Position numbers and translations under genes: made by a program. Positions 11,069 through 20,469 of a stretch of 64,000 nt of DNA are shown here, piece after piece. The notes beneath the pieces were generated by a model. That model saw only the letters and a list, made by a program, of their open reading frames with translations. It was not told the origin of the DNA and did not search any database. How positions within the stretch are numbered: position 1 is the first letter of the stretch; each line of letters begins with the position of its first letter. The DNA is from Odoribacter sp. UBA944 (GTDB taxonomy: Bacteria; Bacteroidota; Bacteroidia; Bacteroidales; Marinifilaceae), in NCBI GenBank assembly GCA_002293375.1, contig DBDA01000033.1:81296-145295 (forward strand), read 5' to 3'.

Positions 11069-12613
11069 ATGGCTGAAGATCTTTTTAAGAAATTGGTAGC
11101 GCACTGCAAAGAGTACGGGTATGTCTTTCCGTCATCGGACTTGTATGACGGCCTCGGGGCTGTCTATGATTACGGACAGTACGGCGTGGAACTGAAAAAC
11201 AACATCAAAAAGTATTGGTGGGACTCTATGACCCGCCTGCATCAAAATATCGTGGGGATAGACTCCGCTATCTTTATGCACCCCACCGTCTGGAAAGCCT
11301 CCGGACACGTGGATGCATTCAACGATCCCCTGATCGACAACAAAGACTCCAAGAAGAGGTACCGGGCGGATGTATTGATCGAAGAACAGATCGCCAAATA
11401 CGAGGAGAAGATGGAGAAAGAGGTGGCCAAAGCACAGAAACGCTTCGGGGAAAAGTTCGACGCAATCCTCTTTGTCCAAACCAACCCGCAAGTGCTGGAG
11501 TACGCGGCGCAAAAAGCGAAACTGACCGAACGGATGGCAAAGGCGTTGAACGACAACAACCTGGAGGAGCTTCGCCAGATTATTGTGGATTATAAGATTG
11601 TCTGCCCGGTGTGCGGAACGGCCAATTGGACGGAAGTGCGGCAGTTCAACCTGATGTTTGCCACGGAGATGGGCTCGACGGCCGAAGGGGCCAGTAAGAT
11701 CTACCTCCGCCCGGAAACAGCCCAGGGTATCTTTGTCAATTTTCTGAATGTCCAGAAAACGGGGCGGATGAAGATCCCGTTCGGCATCGCCCAGATTGGG
11801 AAGGCGTTCCGGAACGAGATTGTCGCCCGGCAATTTATCTTCCGGATGCGGGAATTCGAGCAGATGGAGATGCAGTTTTTTGTGCGTCCCGGTTCCGAAC
11901 TCGAATGGTTCGCCCAATGGAAGGAGGCCCGCATGAAGTGGCACCAACTGTTGGGGTTCGGCAGTGAAAACTACCGCTTTCACGATCACGAAAAACTGGC
12001 GCATTACGCCAATGCCGCCTGTGACATTGAGTACCGTTTCCCCTTCGGGTTTAAGGAGGTGGAGGGGATACACTCCCGGACGGATTTTGACCTCTCCCAA
12101 CACCAGAAGTATTCCGGAAAGAAGATCCAGTATTTTGACACGGAGCTGAACGAATCGTATACCCCTTACGTGGTGGAGACCTCTATCGGGGTGGACCGGA
12201 TGTTTTTGCAAATTCTCTCCGCCGCTTACTGCGAGGAGGATTTGAGCAAGGAGGGGAAACAGGATTCCCGGATCGTGCTCAAATTGCCGCCCGCCCTAGC
12301 GCCGGTGAAGATGGCTGTTATGCCGTTGGTGAAAAAAGAGGGATTGCCGGAGAAGGCGCAGGAGATCCTGGAGATGCTGAAATACGACTTCAATTGCCAA
12401 TACGACGAGAAAGACTCCATCGGCAAACGCTATCGCCGGCAGGACGCTATCGGAACCCCTTTCTGCATCACCATCGACCACCAGTCGCTGGAAGACAATG
12501 CCGTGACCATCCGCCACCGCGATACCATGGAACAGGAACGGGTAGCTATCGACTGTCTGTACGCCATTTTGAAAGAGAAAACAGACCTCGGTAATCTGCT
12601 CCGCCGGATTTGA
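11069..12613 (+). CDS. glyS: Glycyl-tRNA synthetase (single-chain alpha2 type)
   Basis: Class II synthetase charging tRNA-Gly, 514 residues, of the homodimeric type rather than the alpha2beta2 GlyQ/GlyS type. It opens with LVAHCKEYGYVFPSSD and contains class II motif 2 (FRNEI) and motif 3 (SIGVDRMF), then the anticodon-binding domain (about 400-500). A CPVCGT segment lies inside. It converges on ribF with only 18 bases between stop codons and no evident terminator. Confidence 0.97.
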   Translation: MAEDLFKKLVAHCKEYGYVFPSSDLYDGLGAVYDYGQYGVELKNNIKKYWWDSMTRLHQNIVGIDSAIFMHPTVWKASGHVDAFNDPLIDNKDSKKRYRADVLIEEQIAKYEEKMEKEVAKAQKRFGEKFDAILFVQTNPQVLEYAAQKAKLTERMAKALNDNNLEELRQIIVDYKIVCPVCGTANWTEVRQFNLMFATEMGSTAEGASKIYLRPETAQGIFVNFLNVQKTGRMKIPFGIAQIGKAFRNEIVARQFIFRMREFEQMEMQFFVRPGSELEWFAQWKEARMKWHQLLGFGSENYRFHDHEKLAHYANAACDIEYRFPFGFKEVEGIHSRTDFDLSQHQKYSGKKIQYFDTELNESYTPYVVETSIGVDRMFLQILSAAYCEEDLSKEGKQDSRIVLKLPPALAPVKMAVMPLVKKEGLPEKAQEILEMLKYDFNCQYDEKDSIGKRYRRQDAIGTPFCITIDHQSLEDNAVTIRHRDTMEQERVAIDCLYAILKEKTDLGNLLRRI

Positions 12614-12631
12614 TTTGACAGGTTTTAGATT

Positions 12632-13567
12632 CTAATTATTCCGGGCAAACCATGCGCGGGCTTGTTGTTCGTCCTGCGCTAGTTGGTGGGAGAGTTCGTT
12701 GAGGTCGGCGAAACGCTGTTCTCCCCGTAACCGGCCGGCCAAGCGGACGGTGAGTTGTTTGCCGTACAGGGAACCGTTAAAATCCAACAGGTGAACTTCC
12801 GGTCGGACGTCACCGGAACGGCAAACGGTCGGGCGGACACCGATGTTTAATACGCCCTTGTATTCTATCCCATCGATTGCGACTTTCACAACGTACACGC
12901 CTAAGGCGGGCAACTGTTTACGTTCGTCGTCTATTTGCAGGTTGGCCGTCGGAAAACCGATCCGGCGCCCCAATTGGTCACCGTGTACGACGGTTCCGGA
13001 GAGCGGGTAATGGTACCCCAACATTTCGTTGGCCAAGGAGATCTCTCCCCGTTCCAGGGCGGTGCGGATCTTGGTGGAACTGATTTGTACATTGCCCGCC
13101 GTACAGGCTTCTTCCCGCCGGATAGAGAAACCGCAAGCGGAGGCTAACTCCTGTATGGTGTCGAAATTTCCTTCCCGGTCCTTGCCGAAACGGTGGTCGT
13201 ATCCCACTACCCAACCCTTCAGGCCAATTCTGTCGACCAAGATGCGCCGGATAAAGTCGGCGTAATTCATATTCGCCAATTCCCGGGTAAAGTGCAACAA
13301 GACCAAATGATCCACTCCGTACTCCGCCAAAAGTGCAGCCTTTTCGGGCAGGGTTGTCAGGAGACCGGGCCGTTTTTCCTGCGGATAGAGTACCTCCCGC
13401 GGGTGTGGGTCAAAACTGAGGATGACGGATTCGCCGCCAATCTCCTTTGCAAATTTATTCAGGCTTCGGATAACCTGTACGTGTCCTTTATGGGCGCCGT
13501 CAAAACTCCCGATGGTGAGCACCGGCCGGAAGATGGAGAGCTGTTCTATGCCACGGTGGATCTGCAT
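12632..13567 (-). CDS. ribF: Bifunctional riboflavin kinase / FAD synthetase
   Basis: Makes FMN from riboflavin and then FAD. The 311-residue protein has the N-terminal nucleotidyltransferase domain (TIGSFDGAHKGHVQVI; FDPHP) and the C-terminal kinase domain (GFPTANLQ, GVYVVKV, VHLLDFNG). The start MQIHRGIEQLS at 13567 was chosen because the longer frame would overlap the upstream ribonucleotide reductase gene. The gap to that gene is then 22 bases, so co-transcription is likely. Confidence 0.95.
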   Translation of the reverse strand: MQIHRGIEQLSIFRPVLTIGSFDGAHKGHVQVIRSLNKFAKEIGGESVILSFDPHPREVLYPQEKRPGLLTTLPEKAALLAEYGVDHLVLLHFTRELANMNYADFIRRILVDRIGLKGWVVGYDHRFGKDREGNFDTIQELASACGFSIRREEACTAGNVQISSTKIRTALERGEISLANEMLGYHYPLSGTVVHGDQLGRRIGFPTANLQIDDERKQLPALGVYVVKVAIDGIEYKGVLNIGVRPTVCRSGDVRPEVHLLDFNGSLYGKQLTVRLAGRLRGEQRFADLNELSHQLAQDEQQARAWFARNN

Positions 13568-13589
13568 GCCTTCCGATTTTTCACACGTA

Positions 13590-16106
13590 TCAACCGCATT
13601 TGGAGGTCCCGCAAGAGGCACAGATCAAGCATCCCTCCTGATATACCACCGGGGAAGCGCAATGCTCACACAACTCTCCGGCTGCTTCTGTTCCGTCTGG
13701 AACGTACTTCTTCAGCGCCCGTTCCACCCCGTTTTTCCAGGTATTGATGTTTTCGTTGTCAAACTCCATGGTACCGACCAGTGCAATGACTTGCGGCAGA
13801 GGCATGCCGTAACGCAATACGCCGGATATCAACTTGGCGTAGTTCCAATACTCTTTGTCGAATTTGTAGGAGAGCCCCTCTACGGTCGTTTTAAATCCCC
13901 GCTTGTTGCTGAACTGAAAGTCGTACCGGGAGTTTCCTTCTGCATCGTACTGCTTGACGATCTTCCCGGTTGTCACCGATTTCGGCAGCATGATCCCTTC
14001 TTCGTCGTCGGCAATACCGGTAAAAATTTCGTACGGGAGTCCCTTGTACAAACCAACGAAAGCGATCCATTTTTCTTTGTTGTTCTGAAAACGGACGACC
14101 TCCGCATCCAATTCCACCGGACGTTTGGAGGGCATCTCGACCATCTTCTGCTCTTTTTTCTCCTTGGCGGAGATCAATACGCCGGAACGGGAGCCGTCCC
14201 GGTAGACGGTGCATCCTTTGCAACCGCTTTTCCATGCCTCTATGTACAACTGTCCCACTAACTCTTCGCTTACTTCCGAAGGCAGATTGACCGTCACGCT
14301 GATGGAGTGGTCCACCCACTGCTGGATCCTCCCCTGCATCCGCACCTTGGCCACCCAATCGATGTCGTTCGATGTCGCTTTGTAATAGGGGGATTGTTCC
14401 ACTAAGCGGTCGATCTCTTCATCCGAATAGCGCTTAGCGGTGTCGTACCCGTTCGCCCGCATCCAGTCCGCGAACTTGTGGTGGAATACGACGAACTCTT
14501 CGAAACTGTCGCCGGATTCGTCCACAAAATCGACCCGTATATTCCCGTCGCCGGGATTGACTTTCCGCCTTCTCTTGTATACCGGCATAAACACCGGTTC
14601 GATGCCGGAGGTGGTCTGTGTCATCAGGCTGGTCGTGCCGGTAGGGGCAATGGTCAGGCAGGCGATGTTGCGGCGGCCGTATTTTACCATTTCGCCGTAC
14701 ATCTCCGGATCGGCATTGCGCAGGCGATGGATGTAGGGGTTGTGCTCTTCCCGTTTGGAGTCGTAGATTTTAAAGCTCCCCCGATCCTTGGCCAAGTGCA
14801 CGGAGGAACGGTACGCCTCTACCGCCAGGGTCTTCTGTATGTTTACGGCAAAATCGATTGCTTCGTCACTGCCGTACCGAAGCCCGAGGGCTGCCAGCAT
14901 ATCTCCTTCGGCTGTAATACCGACGCCGGTCCGTCTCCCCTCTTTCGCCTTTTTCCGGATCTTTTGCCACAAATGCGCCTCTACTCCTTTTACCTCATTG
15001 TCTTCCGGGTCGGATTCGATCTTTTCCAAAATGGTATCGATCTTTTCCAGTTCCAGATCGATGATGTCATCCATCAGGCGCTGGGCGATCCCTACGTGCC
15101 GTTTGAAAAGGGGGTAGTTAAATCCGGCTTCTTTGGTAAAGGGATGTTGCACGTACGAGTAGAGGTTGATGGCCAACAGGCGGCAGGAGTCATAGGGGCA
15201 GAGCGGGATCTCTCCGCAGGGATTGGTGGATACGGTGCGGAATCCCAAGTCTGCATAACAGTCGGGGACACTCTCCCGGATAATGGTATCCCAGAACAGT
15301 ATGCCCGGTTCCGCCGATTTCCAGGCATTGTGTACGATTTTATTCCAGAGGTTTCGGGCCTCGATGGTTTTCTGTACGGTCGGACAGTCGGAGTATACCG
15401 GGTATTTTTGTAGATACTCCCGGCTGTCTACCACCGCCCGCATAAATTCGTCGTCGATCTTGACGGAGATGTTCGCCCCCGTCACTTTTCCTTCCGACAT
15501 TTTGGCGTCGATGAAACGTTCGGAGTCGGGGTGGTTGATGGATACGCTCAGCATCAAAGCGCCCCGCCGTCCGTCCTGCGCCACCTCCCGGGTGGAGTTG
15601 GAGTAGCGCTCCATGAACGGGACGAGGCCGGTAGAGGTGAGAGCGGAATTTTTTACCGGAGAACCTTTGGGGCGAATGTGGGAGAGATCGTGTCCAACCC
15701 CGCCTCTTCGCTTCATCAACTGAACCTGTTCCTGGTCAATTTTCATGACTCCTCCATACGAATCCGAAGGCCCTTCGTTTCCGATCACGAAACAGTTGGA
15801 CAAAGAGGCGATCTGGAAGTTATTCCCGATTCCGGTCATGGGCCCTCCCTGGGGAACGATGTACCGGAAATCCCGCAGCACTTCGAAGATCTCCTCTTCG
15901 CTCATGGGATGGGGGTATGTTTTCTCGATCCGGGCGATTTCTTTGGCCAATCGCCGGTGCATGTCATCCGGATTTTTTTCAAAAACAGTACCGGCAGAAT
16001 CTTTCAGGGCATATTTGCTTACCCAAACACGTGCCGCCAGTTCATCTCCCTGAAAATATTCCAGGGAACTCTGATACGCCTCTTCTTGTGTATACGTATT
16101 ATCCAT
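13590..16106 (-). CDS. nrdJ: Adenosylcobalamin-dependent ribonucleotide reductase (class II)
   Basis: Reduces ribonucleotides to deoxyribonucleotides with a B12-generated thiyl radical. In the 838-residue protein the catalytic Asn-Cys-Glu triad is in NPCGEI (N295, C297, E299), with a partner cysteine in SLSNCF (C105). The C terminus ends in clustered cysteines (CLICASCGTSKCG) typical of class II enzymes for redox shuttling or zinc binding. A TACCTTTG -7-like box lies at 16159-16166 on the minus strand. No cobalamin riboswitch was recognised in the 180-base upstream region. Confidence 0.95.
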   Translation of the reverse strand: MDNTYTQEEAYQSSLEYFQGDELAARVWVSKYALKDSAGTVFEKNPDDMHRRLAKEIARIEKTYPHPMSEEEIFEVLRDFRYIVPQGGPMTGIGNNFQIASLSNCFVIGNEGPSDSYGGVMKIDQEQVQLMKRRGGVGHDLSHIRPKGSPVKNSALTSTGLVPFMERYSNSTREVAQDGRRGALMLSVSINHPDSERFIDAKMSEGKVTGANISVKIDDEFMRAVVDSREYLQKYPVYSDCPTVQKTIEARNLWNKIVHNAWKSAEPGILFWDTIIRESVPDCYADLGFRTVSTNPCGEIPLCPYDSCRLLAINLYSYVQHPFTKEAGFNYPLFKRHVGIAQRLMDDIIDLELEKIDTILEKIESDPEDNEVKGVEAHLWQKIRKKAKEGRRTGVGITAEGDMLAALGLRYGSDEAIDFAVNIQKTLAVEAYRSSVHLAKDRGSFKIYDSKREEHNPYIHRLRNADPEMYGEMVKYGRRNIACLTIAPTGTTSLMTQTTSGIEPVFMPVYKRRRKVNPGDGNIRVDFVDESGDSFEEFVVFHHKFADWMRANGYDTAKRYSDEEIDRLVEQSPYYKATSNDIDWVAKVRMQGRIQQWVDHSISVTVNLPSEVSEELVGQLYIEAWKSGCKGCTVYRDGSRSGVLISAKEKKEQKMVEMPSKRPVELDAEVVRFQNNKEKWIAFVGLYKGLPYEIFTGIADDEEGIMLPKSVTTGKIVKQYDAEGNSRYDFQFSNKRGFKTTVEGLSYKFDKEYWNYAKLISGVLRYGMPLPQVIALVGTMEFDNENINTWKNGVERALKKYVPDGTEAAGELCEHCASPVVYQEGCLICASCGTSKCG

Positions 16107-16285
16107 AGCTATTTACACATTTTTCTTACATAACTGTCCCCTCTGTCGGACAATAGAGCAAAGGTACAGAAAAGAATGGAAATTAACCGTACTTTTATTT
16201 CCGTGTTTTAGCTGTTCTTAGAGTCTGTTTTAAGTCACATAAAAGCCGGGGAATCGTATAAAACCCAAAGAGTAAATATACATTG

Positions 16286-17554
16286 ATGTCAGTAAAAACT
16301 ATTTTCGAAAAAACATTTTCCGCACTGCGCCACAAAGATTACCGGAATTTCTGGATCGGCCAAGCGTTGTCTACCATTGGCGGAATGATTCAGGTTACCG
16401 CCCTGAGCTGGTATGTGTATCACATCAGCGGATCGCCCTTTTTGCTGGGATTGATGGGGGTTTTTGAATTCGGACCGGTATTGTTGCTCTCGCTTTTTGC
16501 CGGAGTACTGATCGAACGTTTCCCGAAAAAGAAGATCCTGCTCATTACACAGGTCGTTTTTATGCTGCAGTCGCTCACACTGGCCATGCTGGTGTGGCAG
16601 GGGGTTACCAACTATTGGATATTTGCGGCGCTGGCGCTGATGGCCGGTATAGCTACGAGCATTGATCAGCCTACCCGCCAATCTTATTTTGTAGAATTGG
16701 TCGGAAAGGAGGATTTGCCCAACGCCATTTCTCTCAACTCTACTACGTTCAATCTGGCACGTATTATCGGCCCTATGATCGCCGGTATTATCATGAAATA
16801 TTTCGGAACAGCGCAGTGTTTCTTTATCAACGGATTGAGTTTTATTCCCGTCCTGTTCGGCATTATGCTGATCAGCGTAGTTGGTAAGCCACGACTGAAG
16901 CAAGCGAAAGAAAGCATGTTGGCGGAAATCCGGGAAGGGGTGCTTTACACCGCACGAAACAAAAAAATACTGCCTACCTTCCTGTTCGTAGTGATCATCG
17001 GTATTTTTTCCATGAACTACAATGTCATTCTTCCGGTACTGGCCAAAGATGTACTTTTGGGCGACGAACACACGTACAGCGCCCTGATGTCGCTGTTTGG
17101 CCTGGGCTCTCTGTTCGGGGCTTTGTTTATGGGAGGGGTCGGGAAAGAGATCCGCAGCAAAAATTTCCTGATAATCGCAGCTTTCTCTATTGCTACGCTG
17201 CAAATGGTAACACTGCTGTTTATACACTCCTTTGTGGTTGTCGCCGCGCTTTTAGTGATGCTCGGATTTCTGTCGCTCTGTTTTTTGAACCGTGCAAACA
17301 CGCGAATCCAGTTGAATATCGACGATATCTTCCGCAGCCGGGTGATGAGTATGTACGTGTTAGTCGTTGCCGGAAGTACGCCGCTTGGAAATACTTTTAT
17401 CGGCTGGGCAATGGATTTGGTGGGAAAACCATACGGTTTTTTCGTGTCCGGAGCTGTATCGTTTATTTTGGTGCTGATACTTTTCCTTGTCTTCCGTACC
17501 CACCTGATGAAAGTGAAGGTGGTGCCGGATCAGGCAGAGAAACACAAGAATTAA
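16286..17554 (+). CDS. MFS transporter, EntS/TetV-like exporter
   Basis: Inner-membrane major facilitator superfamily protein of 422 residues with about 12 predicted spans. The N terminus (LRHKDYRNFWIGQALSTIGG) and the DQPTRQSYFVELV segment after span 4 are characteristic of the EntS/MFS_3 drug or siderophore exporter group. The ATG at 16286 was preferred over the TTG just before it. It is monocistronic, converging on rimM with 9 bases between stops. The substrate cannot be inferred. Confidence 0.85.
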   Translation: MSVKTIFEKTFSALRHKDYRNFWIGQALSTIGGMIQVTALSWYVYHISGSPFLLGLMGVFEFGPVLLLSLFAGVLIERFPKKKILLITQVVFMLQSLTLAMLVWQGVTNYWIFAALALMAGIATSIDQPTRQSYFVELVGKEDLPNAISLNSTTFNLARIIGPMIAGIIMKYFGTAQCFFINGLSFIPVLFGIMLISVVGKPRLKQAKESMLAEIREGVLYTARNKKILPTFLFVVIIGIFSMNYNVILPVLAKDVLLGDEHTYSALMSLFGLGSLFGALFMGGVGKEIRSKNFLIIAAFSIATLQMVTLLFIHSFVVVAALLVMLGFLSLCFLNRANTRIQLNIDDIFRSRVMSMYVLVVAGSTPLGNTFIGWAMDLVGKPYGFFVSGAVSFILVLILFLVFRTHLMKVKVVPDQAEKHKN

Positions 17555-17563
17555 GAGAGGTTC

Positions 17564-18088
17564 TTAATAGAGATCGGCGATTTCGGAAGGGATAAAAACG
17601 ACTAATTTTTTTTCTTCCCGGTTGATCTGTTTCAGGTACTCTTCGGCCAGCGGAAGCAGGATCTCTTTTCCGGAAATAGAGATGGTGAGAACGATGTTTC
17701 CGGAATAATCGGCCACATCCGTTACCATGCCCTGTTCTCCGCTCCGCTCGTCGGTTACGGCAAAGCCCGTTAAGGCGAAAACATCCGGTTCAACCGGTGC
17801 CATGTCCAAACTGTCTCCCAAGACCAATACTTCCGCTCCCACAAGTTGTTCGGCTTCTTCCTGCGAATCGACCAGGTCAAATTTGACAATGTAGGAGTGG
17901 TGGTTGCGGACAGAGATTCCGTCTTCGGAGATAAAAAAGGGAACCGGCGCCCCTTCCAACAGAAGGAACACCGGTTCGTCCGCATATTCTTCCAGAAGAT
18001 CCGTATCGGAAGCGATAACTACTTCCCCGTGCAGGTTGTGGGTTTTCTGAACTTTTCCGACAACGATACAGTCTTCTTGTCTGATCAT
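17564..18088 (-). CDS. rimM: 16S rRNA processing/ribosome maturation factor RimM
   Basis: Assembly factor for the 30S head that binds S19. The 174 residues comprise the N-terminal RimM beta-barrel (VGKVQKTHNLHGEVVI) and a C-terminal PRC-barrel-type domain (GEQGMVTDVADYSGN; EILLPLAEEYL). It lies one base after rpsP in the usual rpsP-rimM order and converges on the MFS gene. Confidence 0.93.
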   Translation of the reverse strand: MIRQEDCIVVGKVQKTHNLHGEVVIASDTDLLEEYADEPVFLLLEGAPVPFFISEDGISVRNHHSYIVKFDLVDSQEEAEQLVGAEVLVLGDSLDMAPVEPDVFALTGFAVTDERSGEQGMVTDVADYSGNIVLTISISGKEILLPLAEEYLKQINREEKKLVVFIPSEIADLY

Positions 18089-18089
18089 C

Positions 18090-18692
18090 TTACTCTGCGG
18101 CAGGAGTTTCCTCGACAGCAGGAGTTTCAGCTTCGGCTTCAGCCACAGGAGCCGTTTCGGTTTCGGCTTCAGTTTCTGCGGGAGCCTCTTCTGCAGCAGC
18201 TTCGGCTTCTTCTGCCTGTTTGGCTGCCTCTGCTTCGGCTCGTTTTTTGGCTATCTCTGCTTCTTTGTCTGCCCGTACTTTGGCTTCTGCTTCCAGACGG
18301 GATTTGGCGGCGGAGTTACCTTCCTGGGCCAATTTGGAGATTTTAGCCTGTACTTTTGCCTCTTTCTCTTTCATCCAGGCTTCGAATTTTGCTTCTGCAG
18401 CCGCTTCGTCGAAAGCACCTTTTTTTACTCCTTCCAGCAGGTGTTTTTTCAACAGCACGCCTTTGTAGGATAGAATTCTCTTTGCCGTGTCGGTGGGTTG
18501 TGCCCCCACTTGCAGCCAGTAAAGAGCTCTGTCGCCTTTGAGATCGATAGTAGCCGGATCGGTGTTCGGATCGTATGTTCCGATCTTTTCAATAAATTTA
18601 CCATCGCGTGGCGCTCTACTATCCGCTATCACTACATGATAGAATGGACGGCCTTTCCGTCCGTGTCTCGCAAGTCTGATTTTTGTTGCCAT
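18090..18692 (-). CDS. rpsP: 30S ribosomal protein S16 with acidic C-terminal extension
   Basis: S16 core (about residues 1-85: [21 protein letters not shown], then IGTYDPN and [13 protein letters not shown]) followed by a helical charged stretch and an Ala/Glu/Thr-rich low-complexity tail, giving 200 residues against 80-90 in most bacteria. Long tails of this kind are known in Bacteroidota S16. The promoter is probably the TATCTTTG -7 box at 18742-18749. The gene is co-transcribed with rimM. Confidence 0.95.
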   Translation of the reverse strand: MATKIRLARHGRKGRPFYHVVIADSRAPRDGKFIEKIGTYDPNTDPATIDLKGDRALYWLQVGAQPTDTAKRILSYKGVLLKKHLLEGVKKGAFDEAAAEAKFEAWMKEKEAKVQAKISKLAQEGNSAAKSRLEAEAKVRADKEAEIAKKRAEAEAAKQAEEAEAAAEEAPAETEAETETAPVAEAEAETPAVEETPAAE

Positions 18693-18741
18693 TTTTTAAT
18701 TTGGTTAAAATAAATGAATCTCCTATACCCGATAGGAGGTG

Positions 18742-18749
18742 CAAAGATA
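18742..18749 (-). promoter_or_regulatory. -7 box of the rpsP-rimM promoter
   Basis: Minus-strand TATCTTTG is a perfect TAnnTTTG, 50 bases before the rpsP ATG. No clear TTTG is found at the -33 distance. Confidence 0.5.
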
Positions 18750-18879
18750 GCGATAATTCCGAAATTCCGAAATTGTTCCGGAGTTTTTGCCGGGGCAAAC
18801 GCGCGAACTTTTTTGCTCTTTTCCTCCCCCGCTCCGGTCTGTTGTTTCCGGAAGCGGGTCCTCCGCCGCGGTTTTCTAA

Positions 18880-18972
18880 GCTGTGGCTTTCACTGGAATC
18901 CGACGCTCCTCCGTCACTTCGTTCCTCCGTCGACCCTTCGGGCAGAACGGATTCCGAGCGTTCAGCCACAGC
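18880..18972. repeat. Long two-part inverted repeat in the rpsP-M24 spacer
   Basis: GCTGTGGCT (18880-18888) pairs with AGCCACAGC (18964-18972). Inside it GGAATCCG (18895-18902) pairs with CGGATTCC (18948-18955). The two perfect stems are separated by a 6/8-base internal loop and enclose a 45-base CT-rich segment. It lies in a 461-base non-coding stretch (18693-19153) where I see no credible gene. It could be an intergenic repetitive element, a structured RNA or a strong terminator-like hairpin. Confidence 0.7.
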
Positions 18973-19153
18973 AAGAAAACAATTCGCAGCTCCCGGACAT
19001 GCTTCCAGAAATCAACAGGCCTTCGCTCCCCGCAATCCGAAAACAATACACCTGCGCAGCCTGATACCCCCTACTGCAAAGAACAACAAATTTTCAGGCT
19101 TGCCCTGGATTTTTTTCGGAGCCATGTCGTGGAGTATGCGCGGAGAGGGGGAT

Positions 19154-20323
19154 TCAGGAGAGGGGGATGATTTCTTCCGGCAGGCAGGTCAGTTCCTCTA
19201 CGCCGTTCTCGGTCACCAACCAGGTGTTTTCGATGCCGATGGCACCTGTACCCGGAAGCACGAATTTCGGCTCAAAGGCAAACACCATATTCGGCTGCAG
19301 GGGAACATCGTAACGGGGTGCCATCACCGGCAATTCGTTGATCTGCAAGCCGACACCGTGCCCGACAAAACGGGCCTGCTGGCGGCTTCCCATAAAATTT
19401 CCAACCAATCCGGCCTGCCGTGCCGTTTCCAGGGCATACCCGTAAATGTCCGAACAGAGCATACCCGGCTTGGCCTGCTCCGCCAACCACTGTTGCATCT
19501 CCAACGCCACCCAGTGCGCCGCATAAGCCTCCTCTTTCAACTTACCGACCGAAAAGACACGGGTCATATCGGTGATGTAAGCGGTGTAATTGCCGGACAT
19601 ATCGACCATCACCGACATGCCTTCCGCCAGCACGGTCCCGTTGGCGCCAATAGGCGTGGAGGGATGCATGCCGCCACCGCCCAGCGCAAAGTCAAAAGGA
19701 GAGGCGGTTTCCGCATTTCCTCCTGCCAGCAAACTGCCCATAAAAATATCCATGTTGGTACCGAACGCCCGAAAAAGGCCGATGGAGCCGTGCTGCCGCA
19801 TCCGGTTCTCGATGACGATCTGCAACTCCAGATCGGTCATGCCGGGACGGTAACAGGCCGGGATTTCCCGGTACACCGCTTCGTGTTGCCGGGCTGAAAG
19901 GCGGAACTGTCCGATCTCCCAGGAAGTTTTGATCATCCGCAATTGCCGGAAAGCCGCGGAAGCGTTGCCTTCCGATTCCGGCCGGAAGATATTTTTGAGC
20001 CGGACGTATGCAGAATAGGGCAACTCGTCGGCTTCCAGCCACAAGCGCCGGGGAGGCGAGACGCCCAAACCGGCCAGTATACCCGGGATCTCTTCCGGTT
20101 TGCGGATATAATGGCGGTTTTCCATCTCTGTTCCGGAAGGGCGGATAATGAAGTAGTACGGTCCGCTTTCGGGCGTGATGTACAGGTATCCGTTGAACAC
20201 TTCTCCGGTAAAGTAGTAGTGGTGGATGTTCAGAGAGATAAGGCAGGCATCTGCATCCTCTTTCCGCATGGCTTCCCGCAGGCGGGAATATTTTAACGCT
20301 TGTTCGTTTTCAGGCATTCTCAT
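19154..20323 (-). CDS. M24 family metallopeptidase (Xaa-Pro aminopeptidase-like)
   Basis: Creatinase-fold, dinuclear-metal peptidase of 389 residues. The N-terminal creatinase domain (about 1-140) is followed by the pita-bread catalytic domain with ligand candidates in VDMSGNYTAYITDMTR (two Asp), FVGHGVG (His), AFEPKF (Glu) and GIENTW (Glu). There is no signal peptide, so it is probably cytoplasmic and trims Pro-containing peptides. An alternative ATG is two codons downstream. A 12-base direct repeat (GGAGAGGGGGAT) overlaps the 3' end. Confidence 0.85.
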   Translation of the reverse strand: MRMPENEQALKYSRLREAMRKEDADACLISLNIHHYYFTGEVFNGYLYITPESGPYYFIIRPSGTEMENRHYIRKPEEIPGILAGLGVSPPRRLWLEADELPYSAYVRLKNIFRPESEGNASAAFRQLRMIKTSWEIGQFRLSARQHEAVYREIPACYRPGMTDLELQIVIENRMRQHGSIGLFRAFGTNMDIFMGSLLAGGNAETASPFDFALGGGGMHPSTPIGANGTVLAEGMSVMVDMSGNYTAYITDMTRVFSVGKLKEEAYAAHWVALEMQQWLAEQAKPGMLCSDIYGYALETARQAGLVGNFMGSRQQARFVGHGVGLQINELPVMAPRYDVPLQPNMVFAFEPKFVLPGTGAIGIENTWLVTENGVEELTCLPEEIIPLS

Positions 20324-20469
20324 TTTTCGGTATTTTAGAATAACATACAGTGTGCAAAAATAGCAATAGAAAGCAGATGATAAAGAAAATCTCTATATTT
20401 GCAAATAGCGATCGTTATAGATGTAGTTGCAAAAGGTTCCATATAATTACAATGAGAAAAATAAGAGGT

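Noticed and set aside
16107..16285. Cobalamin riboswitch before the B12-dependent ribonucleotide reductase
   Set aside because: No B12-box-like conserved segment was found in the upstream region and the space is short.
17550..17568. Terminator between the MFS gene and rimM
   Set aside because: ATTAAGA/TCTTAAT can pair but the stem is AT-only and without a clear T-tract; too weak to list.
18619..18969. Minus-strand frame of 116 residues over the S16 start and the inverted repeat
   Set aside because: It overlaps the rpsP promoter and N terminus and gives a low-complexity sequence driven by the inverted repeat; no support as a gene.
19141..19168. 12-base direct repeat GGAGAGGGGGAT at the M24 gene end
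   Set aside because: Only two copies in a G-rich stretch with no inverted structure; probably local slippage.
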